This document shows, in pieces, positions 50,099 to 61,000 of a stretch of 64,000 bases of DNA. The first letter of the stretch is position 1. The number at the start of each line of letters is the position of its first letter. The notes beneath the pieces are model-generated. The model had not been told where the DNA came from. It saw only the letters and a program-made list of their open reading frames with translations, and searched no databases. The stretch is from Symbiodinium natans. Its lineage: Eukaryota; Sar; Dinophyceae; Suessiales; Symbiodiniaceae. Position numbers and translations under genes: made by a program. Location: positions 592,001 through 656,000 of the forward strand of contig CAJNDS010001713.1 of NCBI GenBank assembly GCA_905221605.1, written 5' to 3'.

Positions 50099-51776
50099 AA
50101 GTATCGGCAAGGTGCCTGAGCCTGCACGCAAAAAGTCACACGGTGACACTTCAAATTGAGCGTTCAAACCCTAAACCCTCAACCCTCAACCCTGAATCCT
50201 AAACCCTGAACCCTAAACCCTAAACCCTAAACCCTACACCCCAACGTAGGACTCATACGGATGCCTCGTGCATCGGGCCCTGTATGCGGGAGCTTGACGG
50301 GCCAAAATGGACGGGTATCTGATATCAGGGGAACCACAAAAAAAGCCTCTTTCTGGTCTAAGTATCTTGGTCCTGAAGGTCTAGGATACCAGCAGGCAAC
50401 AAGGCATGAAGAAAAGCAGTGCAGGGCTGCGGTGTAGGGTTTAGGATTTAGGGTTTAGGGTTTAGGGTTTTGGGTTTAGGGTTTAAGGTTTATAGGATTT
50501 AAGGATTCGGGTTTACGGAAACATCGGGAAACCTCGCCAGGCGCACAGTTGGCACGACCAGGCCGGAGGGGACCCATAAATTGCGCCGCCTCTGGTGCCC
50601 CTAAACCCCCAACCCTAAACCCTAAGCCCTGAACGACGAGTCGCCAGCCTCCCCCAACCTCTTGTGTGCGATTGACGGTGTGTTGGCATGCGCCTTTGCT
50701 TATACCTTTGCGCGTGCAATTTGCGGTTGAAACATGAACATATGTATATGTACATATATATATATATATTCCTCATATTCATATGCCTACATATCTAATC
50801 ATACACACGCAGGGTGTTTTGATGTTCCCGAAATGTTCCCGGCTTTGGTTCCAGGATGCTGCGTCGTTGTTCGCTTTCCCCTTTGGGGGGCTGCCTGGGG
50901 TTAGGGAGGATGCCCCCGAAATCCTGCATTCTAGCACGGACCGTAGCTAACCTCATCTGATCAAGGCCCATTTCAGAGGTAAGTGACTTCCCCCATATAG
51001 CGCGGACTTCCTGAAGCTCTCCTTAACCTGATCCTCAAGGAATAGACCCAACAAAGTCGCTCCACCGTGCAGACCGAAACCGCAGTTTCCCCCCCAGCTT
51101 CCCACACCCAAAGCCAAGCCTCACAATCCAAAAGCGGCGAGCGAAAGCGACAAAGGGTTTTAGGGACATTTTAAAAATCGGTTTTGGGTGCCCGCACTGC
51201 GCTAAAGCCACTCGCGAGAAGTAGAGGTTTTGGGACATCAGGATGTGCTTCTGAAGGTAAGCCCGAAAAGAACCCTCAAGCCGGGCTAGGGCCCTTAGTA
51301 TGGGCCCCCCTAAACCCTGAACCCTCCTAAACCGCTTTAAGGGGCATATAAGGGGTTCCCGTTTAAGGGCCCGTTCTAAGGGACCATGTAACTCCCGCCC
51401 CCCCCCCCTCTGCGAGGTCACACTCATCATCGGCCTTCCTGTATTCCCCCACCTCCAGAGCCATCAGGACGGGCTCCTCAAAAGGAGCCATGGCGGAAAA
51501 CTTATAGGTATCCCAAGTGGTACATGCCCTTTATCCCTTTGTGATAGCGATACTCGGGACGCGAACACTGATGAGCTCTCTTTTGAATGCCCGTGCAGGT
51601 TGCTGACGAGGAACTTGACTCGGGTGTTTTTGTACCGGGTTAGGCCCAGAAGAGAATCCAGGAACCTTAAACCCTAAAGCACACATGTTGAGCAATTCCG
51701 GGGGGTTGGGGGGGCGGGGAGGGGGGGGGGGGGTGGTGGTTCCGGGTGCAAGACGGGCTGAGAGCCTTCAGCTCAG

Positions 51777-51853
51777 GTTGATGGACAACGTCGGCGACGT
51801 GACTTTCACAGTTTCTTCCAACGACACCATGGACCGCGCGCTGGAGCAGCCCG
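51777..51853 (+). CDS. Candidate exon, beta-strand-like
   Basis: Acceptor TTCAGCTCAG|G, donor GCCCG|GTGACC. It encodes LMDNVGDVTFTVSSND, TMDRALEQP. Confidence 0.6.
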
Positions 51854-52466
51854 GTGACCTTTGGCCAGTCTTTGTGCCTTCCTTGCTAGGAGACCTACAC
51901 TGAAAGTTAGAAAATCCTGAAACCTACTTCTTTTGCAGCTGGGTCCTGTTCTGGTGATTGGTACGAGTACCGTCTTTGCGTCTGAAAGATCGGTTCACTC
52001 AAGATTATGTCTATCAGAAAATTCCGTTCTTTCACCATCATCATTAATCAGCTCTAACATTTCGATTTTTCTAGTCGATGATTCCTCCCCTCTCTTTGTC
52101 CAAATATAGGGGGAGGGGGCTTAGAGTTTAGGGAACCATAAACCCTAAACCCTAAACCCTAAAGCCGAAACCCTAAACCCTAAACCCTAAGGGAAGAGTG
52201 TCAGCTAGGCGGGTGGCAAAAAAAAAACCCTAAGGGAACCCGTGACCTGCCCCTAGTGCACCCCTTCTTGGAAGCGGAAACTCAGCCATTTCCCAGTGTT
52301 TAGGGTTTAGGGTTTAGGTTTTAGGGTTTAGGGTTTAGGTTTTAGGGATTATTGTTTAGGGTTCAGGGTTTAGGTCCCAGAGCCTCTCAGAGATTTCAAC
52401 TTCCCAGCCGCTGCATTCCTAAGCCATGCCCACTGCCTCACGCTCTTTCGGCTTTTGCAAGAAAAG

Positions 52467-52541
52467 GGTTTAGGGTTTAGGGTTTAGGGTTTAATTAGGG
52501 TTTAGGGTTTAGGGTTTAGGGTTTAGGGTTTAGGGTTTAGG
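52467..52541. repeat. Interstitial telomeric block, G-strand
   Basis: About ten units, with a TTAATTAGGG variant in the middle, starting after GCAAGAAAAGGG. Confidence 0.9.
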
Positions 52542-52581
52542 GACCACAAGAACCGCTCCCCAACCCCCGCTTTTCGACCAG

Positions 52582-52620
52582 GCCTTGGGGATGTTGCGGA
52601 GTCGCGAGCAGTTCCTGAAA
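52582..52620 (+). CDS. Candidate exon
   Basis: Acceptor TTCGACCAG|G. It encodes ALGMLRSREQFLKT, followed by a CCCTAAACCC|AGGGTTTAGGG inverted telomeric junction (52621-52640). Confidence 0.55.
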
Positions 52621-52691
52621 ACCCTAAACCCAGGGTTTAGGGTTTAGGGTTTGGGGTTTGGGGTTTGGGGTTTAGGGTTTAGGGTTTAGGG

Positions 52692-52794
52692 CTGGGATGT
52701 TCCCCCGTATACCAACAGTCCTTAGTAGGGATTCTAGAACCCCCTATGATTCTAATCCCGAATTGGGAGCTGCTAGTATAAGGGGGAACATCCC
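52692..52794. mobile_element. ILE-1 element between two telomeric blocks
   Basis: CTGGGATGTTCCCCCGTAT ... GTATAAGGGGGAACATCCC. It is abutted by TTTAGGG repeats on the left and CCCTAAA on the right, so the element's last bases merge with a telomeric unit. Confidence 0.8.
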
Positions 52795-52869
52795 TAAACC
52801 CAACACCCTAAACCCCTAAATCCCAAACCCTAAACCCTAAACCCTAAACCCCAAACTGCCGCCACAAAG

Positions 52870-52948
52870 GCACCCGGACGAGTCCATCTGGGAACACGCG
52901 GAGGCCTCTAAACTTCGTCGCCATTCGGGTGTAATTCAGGCGACCAGG
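52870..52948 (+). CDS. Candidate exon
   Basis: Acceptor GCCACAAAG|G. It encodes HPDESIWEHAEASKLRR, HSGVIQATR. Strongly protein-like; followed by a TTTAGGG block at 52955-53012. Confidence 0.6.
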
Positions 52949-53414
52949 GTTGGGGGTTTAGGGTTTAGGGTTTAGGGTTTAGGGTTTAGGGTTTAGGGTT
53001 CAGGGTTCAGGGATTGAAACTGGGGTCCCCCACCCACAGCTTCTTCTTAGTCAGGCTAGTTAAGGGTAGCCTGAGTTGAGAAGTGAGCCGTAGCCCCTCG
53101 TCTCGCCGGTGGGTTCGCCTTTCTCAAGGCGGAACGGTTGAATCTTGGGGTAAACCCTAAACCCTAAAGCCTAAACCCTGAACTGAGCCCTAAGCCCTAA
53201 CCCTTGCATGCAGATTCTGATGGCCAAACCCCTAAGCCCTAAGCCAACAGTTTCCGCCTGGCGCAGACTGGCACTCGAATGCTCCTAAATGCCACGATGA
53301 CGGATGCTGCAGAGAAGGCGAGAGGGGGGGTGGTTCGGAGTTCTGGACCTGGGAGTGCGAATTCCTTCTACGTCTTCAATCCTTGAAGCCCCAAGACTCC
53401 TCCAGTTGGAGCTG

Positions 53415-53523
53415 AGAGGGTCCATGTGTAGTACTATTATGGAATGAGGCACCCCAAGACCCCTGTTTAGCATGGTTTTTGGGCACCTGATTCCACAAAG
53501 GTACTACAGATGGAGCCTCTGGG
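53415..53523. mobile_element. ILE-9 element, intact copy
   Basis: AGAGGGTCCATGTGTAGTAC ... GGTACTACAGATGGAGCC form the inverted ends; the interior is CACCCCAAGACCCCTG...CATGGTTTTTGGGCACC. It is the reference for the interrupted copy at 33395-33539. Confidence 0.85.
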
Positions 53524-53828
53524 AAATTTGTCGTCTGCACGCGTTAAAGGATGTTTGAAGCCGTTTTCTTTCGGGTCGGTTCCAAGCTGTGCGAGCTGAC
53601 CTTCGTGACCACGGCCTAGCTCAGCGCCGCCAGCTCCGGGTTCAGGGTTTAGGGTTTAGGGTTTAGGGTTTAGGGTTTAAATAGGGTTTAGGGTTTAGGG
53701 TTTAGGGTACAGCTTGGGGGTTCCCAGCCCATCAGAACATCAGAAGACCATGGCAGGCCTTTCTCCGCCAGTTCAAGCAGCTGGACCCAACTTCGGGAGC
53801 TGTCCTGCTCTCCTACTTAAGCCCTGAG

Positions 53829-54084
53829 CCCTAAAACCCTAAACCCTAAACCCTAAACCCTAAACCCTAAACCCTAAACCCTAAACCCTAAACCCTAAAC
53901 CCTAAACCCTAAACCCTAAACCCTAAACCCTAAACCCTAAACCCTAAACCCTAACACTAAACCCTAAACCCTAAACCCTAAACCCTAAACCCTAAACCCT
54001 AAACCCTAAACCCTAAACCCTAAACCCTAAACCCTAAACCCTAAACCCTAAACCCTAAACCCTAAACCCTAAACCCTAAACCCT
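53829..54084. repeat. Longest interstitial telomeric block, C-strand
   Basis: About 36 CCCTAAA units with a single CACTAAA variant at about 53955. Near-perfect homogeneity over 255 bp suggests recent origin or amplification. Confidence 0.95.
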
Positions 54085-54125
54085 ACCCCGAATCCCTAAA
54101 GGACCCCCAGAATTCACAAGCCCAG

Positions 54126-54177
54126 GAAGAGCCACCCGCAACCTGGTTCTGGTGGCTGTGGTGCGATGGAAGCTTCT
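54126..54177 (+). CDS. Candidate exon
   Basis: Acceptor CACAAGCCCAG|G. It encodes EEPPATWFWWLWCDGSF, then TAG. Confidence 0.45.
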
Positions 54178-54644
54178 AGACACTAGATTTTGCGGAGTCT
54201 GTGTGGGCACTTTAAAGTCATAGAGTCATAACTCTCTAGCCCAAAACCCTAAACCCTAGACCCTAGACCCCCCGAAAGCGAGTGAAAGCCCTACGAGATC
54301 CGCCCAGTCTGCCCTAAGGCTCAGACCTAAACACCTAAAGCTTCCTTGGGAATCCTGAGCCCTGAATCCGAAGCCCGACATGCAGCTGAACTGGGGTTTC
54401 AGATTTGGTTTGTGGAGTCAAGAGCATTGAGGGTCTCGTTGCCTCAGGTGCCTTGTGAAGAGTCCTGCTCTTGGTGCGGAACTTGCTGCCCGGCTCCAGC
54501 CCTGTGAGGGTGAGTTCGGTGAGGGATGGAGAGAAAGCGCTTCCCTGTGGGGGCTAGTTCGGTGGGTGAAGGATGGAGAGGGAGAGGGAGAGGGAATCCC
54601 TAAACCCTATCCCTAAACCCTAAACCCTAAACCTGGGATGCCCG

Positions 54645-54750
54645 GTGAAGCCCCGTAAGCTGCAGCTGCTTGAGGCTGCTCTTTGGGAGCTTGCCTTGCA
54701 CCGAACTACATCTGGGATCCAGAGCCATGACTGGAAGTTATTGGAGGGTT
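54645..54750 (+). CDS. Candidate exon
   Basis: Frame KPRKLQLLEAALWELAL, HRTTSGIQSHDWKLLEG; helical, ending before an (AT)n tract at 54757. Splice sites unclear. Confidence 0.45.
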
Positions 54751-55332
54751 CATATTCCACATATATATATATGTATATATATATATACATGCATATATAC
54801 CTATTTTCAGACATATGTGTATATATGTCACATGTCTTAGGGTTTAGGGTTTTGGGGTTTAGGGTTTACGCACAACACTACTGGTAGCCTAGGGATTTGG
54901 AAGGGTTGTGCAGGGGCAGCTGGCACTGGGACTTCTTTCAACCACTTTCAGCGCAGGAGGTTGAGTTCTCAGGCATCCTGCGTGGCTAGACTCAGTGGGC
55001 GGCTGGTTGCTCTCGGGTCTTCGGGGCAGGCGTAGTGCGGAGGTGCACGTTGCCGCGGCTTGCTGCATCATTCAGGATGCTTCACTGAATGCTTTCGAAG
55101 CCTGGGGCCTGAAGTTTCATCAGAGCGAACGTTTTTGCACAAGCACGACCAGCCATATATCAGTAGTAGGATCGATGAAGCACCGGTGTGATCCTTGACT
55201 TAAGGTGGTCTAAGAATGCCCTCCGGGTTTAGGGTTTAGGGTTTAGGGTCATGCGCAGATGGGCACCTCTTAACCTCGATCAGTCCCTGCGCAGTGGCGC
55301 ATGACTGAGTCTAGGCGGGTGGCGCAAGTGAG

Positions 55333-55387
55333 TACGACCCCTCCGAGTGGAAGGTTTGGAAGGACCTCTTTCGGTATCTCCCAGATG
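55333..55387 (+). CDS. Unknown protein, exon upstream of the telomeric intron
   Basis: Acceptor GCAAGTGAG|T, GC donor CCAGATG|GCCTTAGGG. It encodes YDPSEWKVWKDLFRYL PD plus one base. With the next exon it reads LPD|GFLQIVDPKKEIL. Confidence 0.75.
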
Positions 55388-55472
55388 GCCTTAGGGTTTA
55401 GGGTTTACGGTTTAGGGTTTAGGGTTTAGGGTTTTAGGGTTTAGGGTTTAGGGTTTAGGGTTTAGGGTTTAG
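55388..55472 (+). other. 85-nt intron composed of telomeric repeats
   Basis: From donor GC (GCCTTAGGG) to acceptor TTTAG|GG the sequence is telomeric units only, with one TTTACGG and one TTTTAGGG variant. Removing it joins two strongly protein-like exons in phase. The telomeric unit supplies both the polypyrimidine-like TTT and the AG of the 3' splice site. Confidence 0.75.
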
Positions 55473-55525
55473 GGTTCCTCCAAATCGTGGACCCGAAGAA
55501 GGAGATCCTAAACCCGAACGAGTGT
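55473..55525 (+). CDS. Unknown protein, exon downstream of the telomeric intron
   Basis: Encodes GFLQIVDPKKEILNPNE C and stays open as VGVPQLCSHAHPRTAYC. The 3' boundary is uncertain (GT donor near 55520 possible). Family not recognised. Confidence 0.65.
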
Positions 55526-55937
55526 GTTGGTGTCCCGCAGCTTTGTAGTCATGCTCACCCAAGAACTGCCTATTGCCATAGCATGCGCTTAGCCACAACA
55601 TAAGGGTTAATGGTAGGGTGTTGGGGCAGGAAGATGGGTACTGTGGGATGGCATTTGTGGAGTGAGTTCGGAGCCAGCAAGCAGCCTAATGAGCAGCCTG
55701 ACGGGACACTTCTGGGGCATTGATGCTTGTGGCTTGCGCTTGTTTCCCGGCATGTGCTTGTGTCTTACGGTTGGGGCTAGCTTTGACAAGAAGGCTCTCA
55801 AGTGGTATAAGGAGGCTGAGGGAACTGCAAGGTTTTCGGTTTCAGGTTCAGGGTTTATTGCTCTGTTACGGGCTACAACCCGCAAAACCTTGAAACCCGA
55901 AGACGCGGGGTTTTTGCGGCCCTCTTTCTTAGTACTA

Positions 55938-56034
55938 GATCAGTGTTAGGGATCCTTTTTACTTTTTGGGTTCTGGGCTTTCTTATATATGAACAAAAAG
56001 GATCCTTTTTTCTTCCTGGGGAACAGGGATTAAG
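55938..56034. mobile_element. ILE-6 element, copy 2
   Basis: 97 bp, differing from copy 1 (25799) and copy 3 (56682) at only a handful of positions. GGATCC hairpin arms present. Confidence 0.9.
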
Positions 56035-56039
56035 AGTAG

Positions 56040-56176
56040 TAGAGTAGGCAACCTGTAACCTCGCTGGGGACTTTGCTTTGCACAGGGCGCGCTTTAACCT
56101 TTTTGGGGGTATTCGACTCCCGTGAGAATCCCAAAGGTTAACCTTTAGTTCTCCAAGGATACTGGACAACCAAGTT
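56040..56176. mobile_element. ILE-3 introner, copy with insertion
   Basis: GTAGGCAACCTGTAACCTCG, then an extra 40 bp, then GCTTTAACCTTTTTGGGGG ... CAAAGGTTAACCTTTAG ... CCAAGGATACTGGACAACC; homologous to 22830-22925. It begins six bases after ILE-6 copy 2. Confidence 0.75.
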
Positions 56177-56334
56177 TTGTGAGTTTCCGAAACCCTAAAC
56201 CCTAAGCGTCGGAATTCATCGTTTTCGAACCTGCGGGCGCGCTTGGCGACGCAGGACGACCAGTGCCGCAATAACCTCACCTGCGCTTTTACATGCACCT
56301 GGGGTCCCAATTATTCGAGTGGTCTCAGGTTCGG

Positions 56335-56447
56335 ATGTTATGTTCCCCCCTTATCCTAACAGCTCCCTAATAGGGATTCTAAAAGGGGTACTAGAATCCC
56401 AATTAGTTTACACTGTTCGTACAACATAAGGGGGGATCATTTCAAGG
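56335..56447. mobile_element. ILE-1 element, diverged copy
   Basis: CGGATGTTATGTTCCCCCC ... AATAGGGATTCTAAAAGGGG ... ACATAAGGGGGGATCATTTC; ends degraded but the order is preserved. Confidence 0.7.
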
Positions 56448-56681
56448 TCTTCGGTTCTCCTTCGCAGGGCTTCGGGTGACGCAATGTCTGTCCTGCGCTT
56501 TGCGAGGCCTCGTAGGACAAGTTTTTTTTTCTGTTTCTTTTTTTAGGCTTCGGATCCCAGAGATAAGTACAGGCAACGTCGTCAGGTAGGAATCGAGTTA
56601 CCTTTTTTGTCATGATGGCGACTCTGTGGTTCTTGAGCAGAAGAGGGGTGGGGCGAAGCGAACTGCTACCTGCCTATACTC

Positions 56682-56779
56682 GATCAGCGTTAAGGATCCT
56701 TTTTACTTTTTGGGTTATGGGCTTTCTTACATAGGAACAAAAAGGATCCTTTTTTCTTCCTAGGGGAACAGGGATTAAG
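56682..56779. mobile_element. ILE-6 element, copy 3
   Basis: 98 bp, GATCAGCGTTAAGGATCC ... GGGGAACAGGGATTAAG. Only about 650 bp from copy 2, same orientation. Confidence 0.9.
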
Positions 56780-57844
56780 TATAGGCACTTTCGCAGACCT
56801 GGCCAGAAACTGTAAAGACTCTCGAAAGCCCACCGTTGACGGCATTTGCTTGGCCCGTAAACCCCTACGCGCCCTTTAGCGGGGACACCGAGCAGTTTGT
56901 CCCCCAAACCTTCCCTAAGCCCTAAACCTTTTGTTTTCAAAATGCAATCACCCTTTCAAAGCACTAGACAACCCCAGCTAAATCTCACAGAGCGCAACAA
57001 AAAGCACAGATTAGGCACGCCTGCAAAGCATCGAACATCCCCACTCCCCTCTCTCTGACCCCCTCCAAGCCCCTCAAATGGTATGGCACTTCAACCCTCA
57101 ACCCTGCGAAAACATCTGAGGCTCCGACAGCCCGGTCCACAACCCACGAAAGTTTGCAGCGGCAGCAACCGAGAAGTGCCCTAGCTGCACCGCACAACAA
57201 AGGCTCAAGATTTGTTCTGGTTCAACTTCTCTCTTTTTGGGGTAGAGCAGAGCTCCAGTACTTCGGAGAGGAGCTCCCCGCTGGCGTTTGCTAGCACACC
57301 ACTAGGCACCAAACGCCATAAGCCCTTGGGCCCCTAAACTGCGCGCCTCAGTTGGCTTGGCTCGTTTCCGTCGCCGAAGGACCTGCCGAAAGCCCGGCAA
57401 GGGCCAAGGCTCCCAAGGCATCGGCCAGCCTAGGCCACCACCGCTTGCCCACCTGCCCTGGGAATGTAGGTCGCAACTTTTGATTTCCGGTAAAGCGGCA
57501 CTTATGCAGCGGTCACTTTGCGACCCAGCGCGCCGTGGCCCCGCATCGGGCACGCGGAGCTCAAAAAACACTCTACCCCTTAGACCCCCTCCATTCCCTA
57601 ATCAGCCCCGCTTCAATTGCCAATGGGTGAAAGTTTTTGATGTGGTGTGTCGAGGTTCCCTAAACCCTAAACCCTAAAGCCTAAACCCTAAACCCTGAAC
57701 CCTAAACCCTAAACCCTAAACCCAGTGATAATCCCATTTTCTTGGATTCATGGTCCGGGCGATGTCGCAGCAAAGGCCCATTGCAAACAAGGGTATGTGG
57801 GGCACGGTTCCATTGCCTTTCGTCCTCGCGAGCCTCGGCCCCCT

Positions 57845-57920
57845 CTCTTCTTCTTGCCCCCTAAACCCTAAACCCTAAACCCTAAACCCTAAACCCTAAA
57901 CCCTAAACCCTAAACCCTAG
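57845..57920. repeat. Telomeric block whose end forms a splice acceptor
   Basis: CCCTAAA units from about 57860 ending ...CCCTAAACCCTAG|GAGTTC. A single A-to-G change in the last unit makes the AG of the acceptor for the exon at 57921. Confidence 0.8.
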
Positions 57921-58041
57921 GAGTTCAACTACCAAACAGCCTCCACCGGGGTTGCAAGGATCCTGGGGCTCTTCACCGGCGGTGCGCTGGACATGCGCAT
58001 GGCCTACGATTCGGACATTGCCAAGGAGATCGGCCTGCGGG
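57921..58041 (+). CDS. Unknown gene, 5' exon with ALDMRMAYDSD
   Basis: Follows the telomeric CCCTAG| acceptor. It encodes EFNYQTASTGVARILGL, FTGGALDMRMAYDSDI, AKEIGLRG, then enters the next telomeric block at 58061. The exact donor is unclear. Confidence 0.6.
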
Positions 58042-61000
58042 GCTCAGGGGCACGGGGGGCCCTAAACCCTAAACCCTAAACCCTAAACCCTAAACCCTAA
58101 ACCCTAAACCCTAAACCCTAAACCCTAAACCCTAAACCCTAAACCCTAAACCCTAAACCCTAAACCCTAAACCCTAAACCCTATAAACCCTAAACCCTGG
58201 TTCTGGCTCGTGCAAACCGGGGCCTTGGGCTCCGCAATCGGTGTCACGGGCTTGGTTTTCTCAGGGGGCTTCTGGTGCTTAAGGCAGGGGGCTTCCGGGT
58301 TGGAGGCATCTTGGAGTCAACCCCTGGTTCTTAGTAGGGAATGAGGGAATTAGGGCCCTAAAAACACGTACCCTCTAAGGGCAATCCCTACTAAGAACTA
58401 GCCAGAAAAAGCCAGCTTTGTGTATTTCTCGGTTCCAGAGTGTATGAACACAAACCTGTTGAAACCTCTTGTTGTCGGCATTCTGTGTGTTATAGGGTCT
58501 GGGTTGCAGGGTTTAGTTGATGGAAGACACGCGATCACAAAGGTCATGCCCTTGGCGAATATATGCCCAAAGCACTTGTATGTGCAGCCTTTGTGCTCCT
58601 CTATACAACATACTATGGAACAAGACACGCGGTCACAAGCGTTCATTCGGCGAAGATGCCCAAAACACTGATATTTGCAGCATCTTAATTGCCTCTTGTA
58701 CGACAGAAGCACAGGAACGCTGTGCGCAGTGTTTTCGTCCGAAAAGCACTCACAAAGCAAGCACTTTGAAACTCACACTGCGCAAGTGCAGCTGCATTTT
58801 TGCGCACGTGATCATGAAAGCCCGGTGGCAGTGGTGATTTTGAGCATAGACAAGACACGTCCAACGAATTAGAGGCGTGGACTTTCCACGTTTTCCGGCA
58901 TCCAACTCCAAACTGACAAGCGCAAAACACCGCAACGAGCGGCTGAAACTCCCGCCATTCCCTCCCCCCCCCCTCCCCCCCACAGCTTTCGGGCTAAGCC
59001 TGCTCAAGCCAGAAATCACTCTAAGGGTAGTTAGTTGATTCCATGCTCTCTGAATATTCGCCCTGAATTGAGGAACCCTTACATACCCCTAGCTGAACCC
59101 TAAACCCTAAACCCTAAGCCCTCTCAAACCCATGGGGCCCGCACTTCAGAACCCTTTATAAGAAGGTCAAGCAAATCACGCAGGAGCTCGTGCAGTCCAT
59201 CCCTGAGATGAATATGACCTTCCGCAGCCTTCAGGAGAAGTACAGGCAAGACGAGGGGGTGGGGGTGGGGGTTTAGGGTTTAGGGTTTAGGGTTTAAGGC
59301 TTAGAGGGCGTAGGTCTTAGGGTTTATGCAAAAAGGTTGAGGGCAACATGGGTATACTGATGCGTGTATGTATACAAATTTATACACACATGTAAAAAGT
59401 CAATATTGGTTTTACAATTATGCAGATTTGTTTATGTATTTGCTGGCCATCCCTCCGTCTCCTCACCCTTCCCGCGCGACCTACCTTTAATGGCTTCCCA
59501 CTTTCCACTTCATCTTTATATTAGTGCGAGGGGGGGGGTACTACAATCCCTATTACGGACTGTTAGTATAAGGAGGAACATACCAAAGGAAACTCATTAA
59601 GCAAAGACGGCGAAAGTGGAAAGCCGTTTTCCGTTGCAAGTCGGGGGTGGTCATATTCTTTGAGCTGTGCGTTGTTAACATCAACCAGTAAATAAAACAC
59701 AGCAAATGCTGCCTGGTATGCACATACATGTTGCATGCCACGTGCGAAGCATATCTTACAGAGAAATACTCGCCTACGACTCCCCCCCACCCCGAGTTAG
59801 TGGTGCAAGAAACGGATAATTTGCTTGCCATCATAGTATCGCGCAGGTTTTTTGTTGTAAATAAGGCTAGTTGCCTTCATCGAATGACAATACCAATGGC
59901 TTGTAGCTGCAATAATGCACCATGTAATTTTACGAAGTGAGAAGTGTATACCCCATCGGGTTATATAATCTATGTTCATTTTCGTTCCCACAAGTTAGAC
60001 ATGCAAACACTTGCGTTGGGTTGATTAACATAATTGGGGGGGGGTTCTTTTGCATTTCGTCAATACGTTATACGTTATACTATTCGAAGTCCGGGAATAT
60101 TGGAAGCCCCACCCTAGCTAAACTACTGTAAGTAGCTCGGATGTTTGGCGAACATTATTAGAGCCAAGTTACAATCAAATAGTCTGAATGGTTGAGAACA
60201 TTGAAGAGAATGAAGGGCAGCTATTGGGACAACTAGTGTGAAAAACATGTTCCTGGAGCTAGTTGATAGATTTGTTTTGGAATTGGAGCTGCCTTACTAT
60301 ATTCGCTGACTTTCACTAACGAGGGCTTGTAACTCAAAAACGATTTCATACATGACGTGAGTAGAGGAATACTTGTTTGAGTTTTACATGAACAATACTA
60401 GTTTTCGTAGTAACTGACAGTTGCACGATGTTCGTCACGACAGATGCGTTATGTACCGTTTGAACGTGGTGCAAGGAGCGAGTTTCCGGTCGAAGCTTTA
60501 CACAGGAATGCATCTGTGTTAGAGAGCAAGAGGGGCGAACATCGCACAGGTACCACGAATTCAGTATAGACATGTAACAACTGAGCATATCCGAAAGTTG
60601 CAGGAAATTCGGTACTTACGTAGGAAAGAATGGCTAGGTAGGTCACGGTGGGGTCAGTGTCCGGCTTTGTGAACCTTAAACCCAAGCCTGTGGCAATAGG
60701 CTCTAAACCCTATGAACCCTATAAGCCCTACGGGGTTTTAGGGTTTTAGGGTTTAGGGTTTTAGGGTTCAGGACTCTGAGTTTAGGGTTTCGGGTTTAGA
60801 TTTAGGGTGGGCATCTTCTCCCGCGACCCCTCAGGACACTTGCAACGCAGGCGCACTTGGAGGCCATCACCCTGTCCCCTCTCCAGCACCAATTTGTGGA
60901 AGCAGGCACCAGGGGCTGAACCCTACACCCCAAACCCTCTAAAACCTCGTAGGGTTTATAGGGTTTAGGGGAACACGCTGGGATAGGTTTGGAGGCCCTA

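Noticed and set aside
58195-58290. A transmembrane exon (WLVQTGALGSAIGVTGLVF)
   Set aside because: Hydrophobic and open, but no usable acceptor precedes it after the telomeric block and phase with neighbours fails.
58398-58760. 120-codon minus-strand Cys-rich frame with internal repeat
   Set aside because: The repetition reflects a DNA direct repeat; supported exons in the window are all on the plus strand and this lies within a probable intron.
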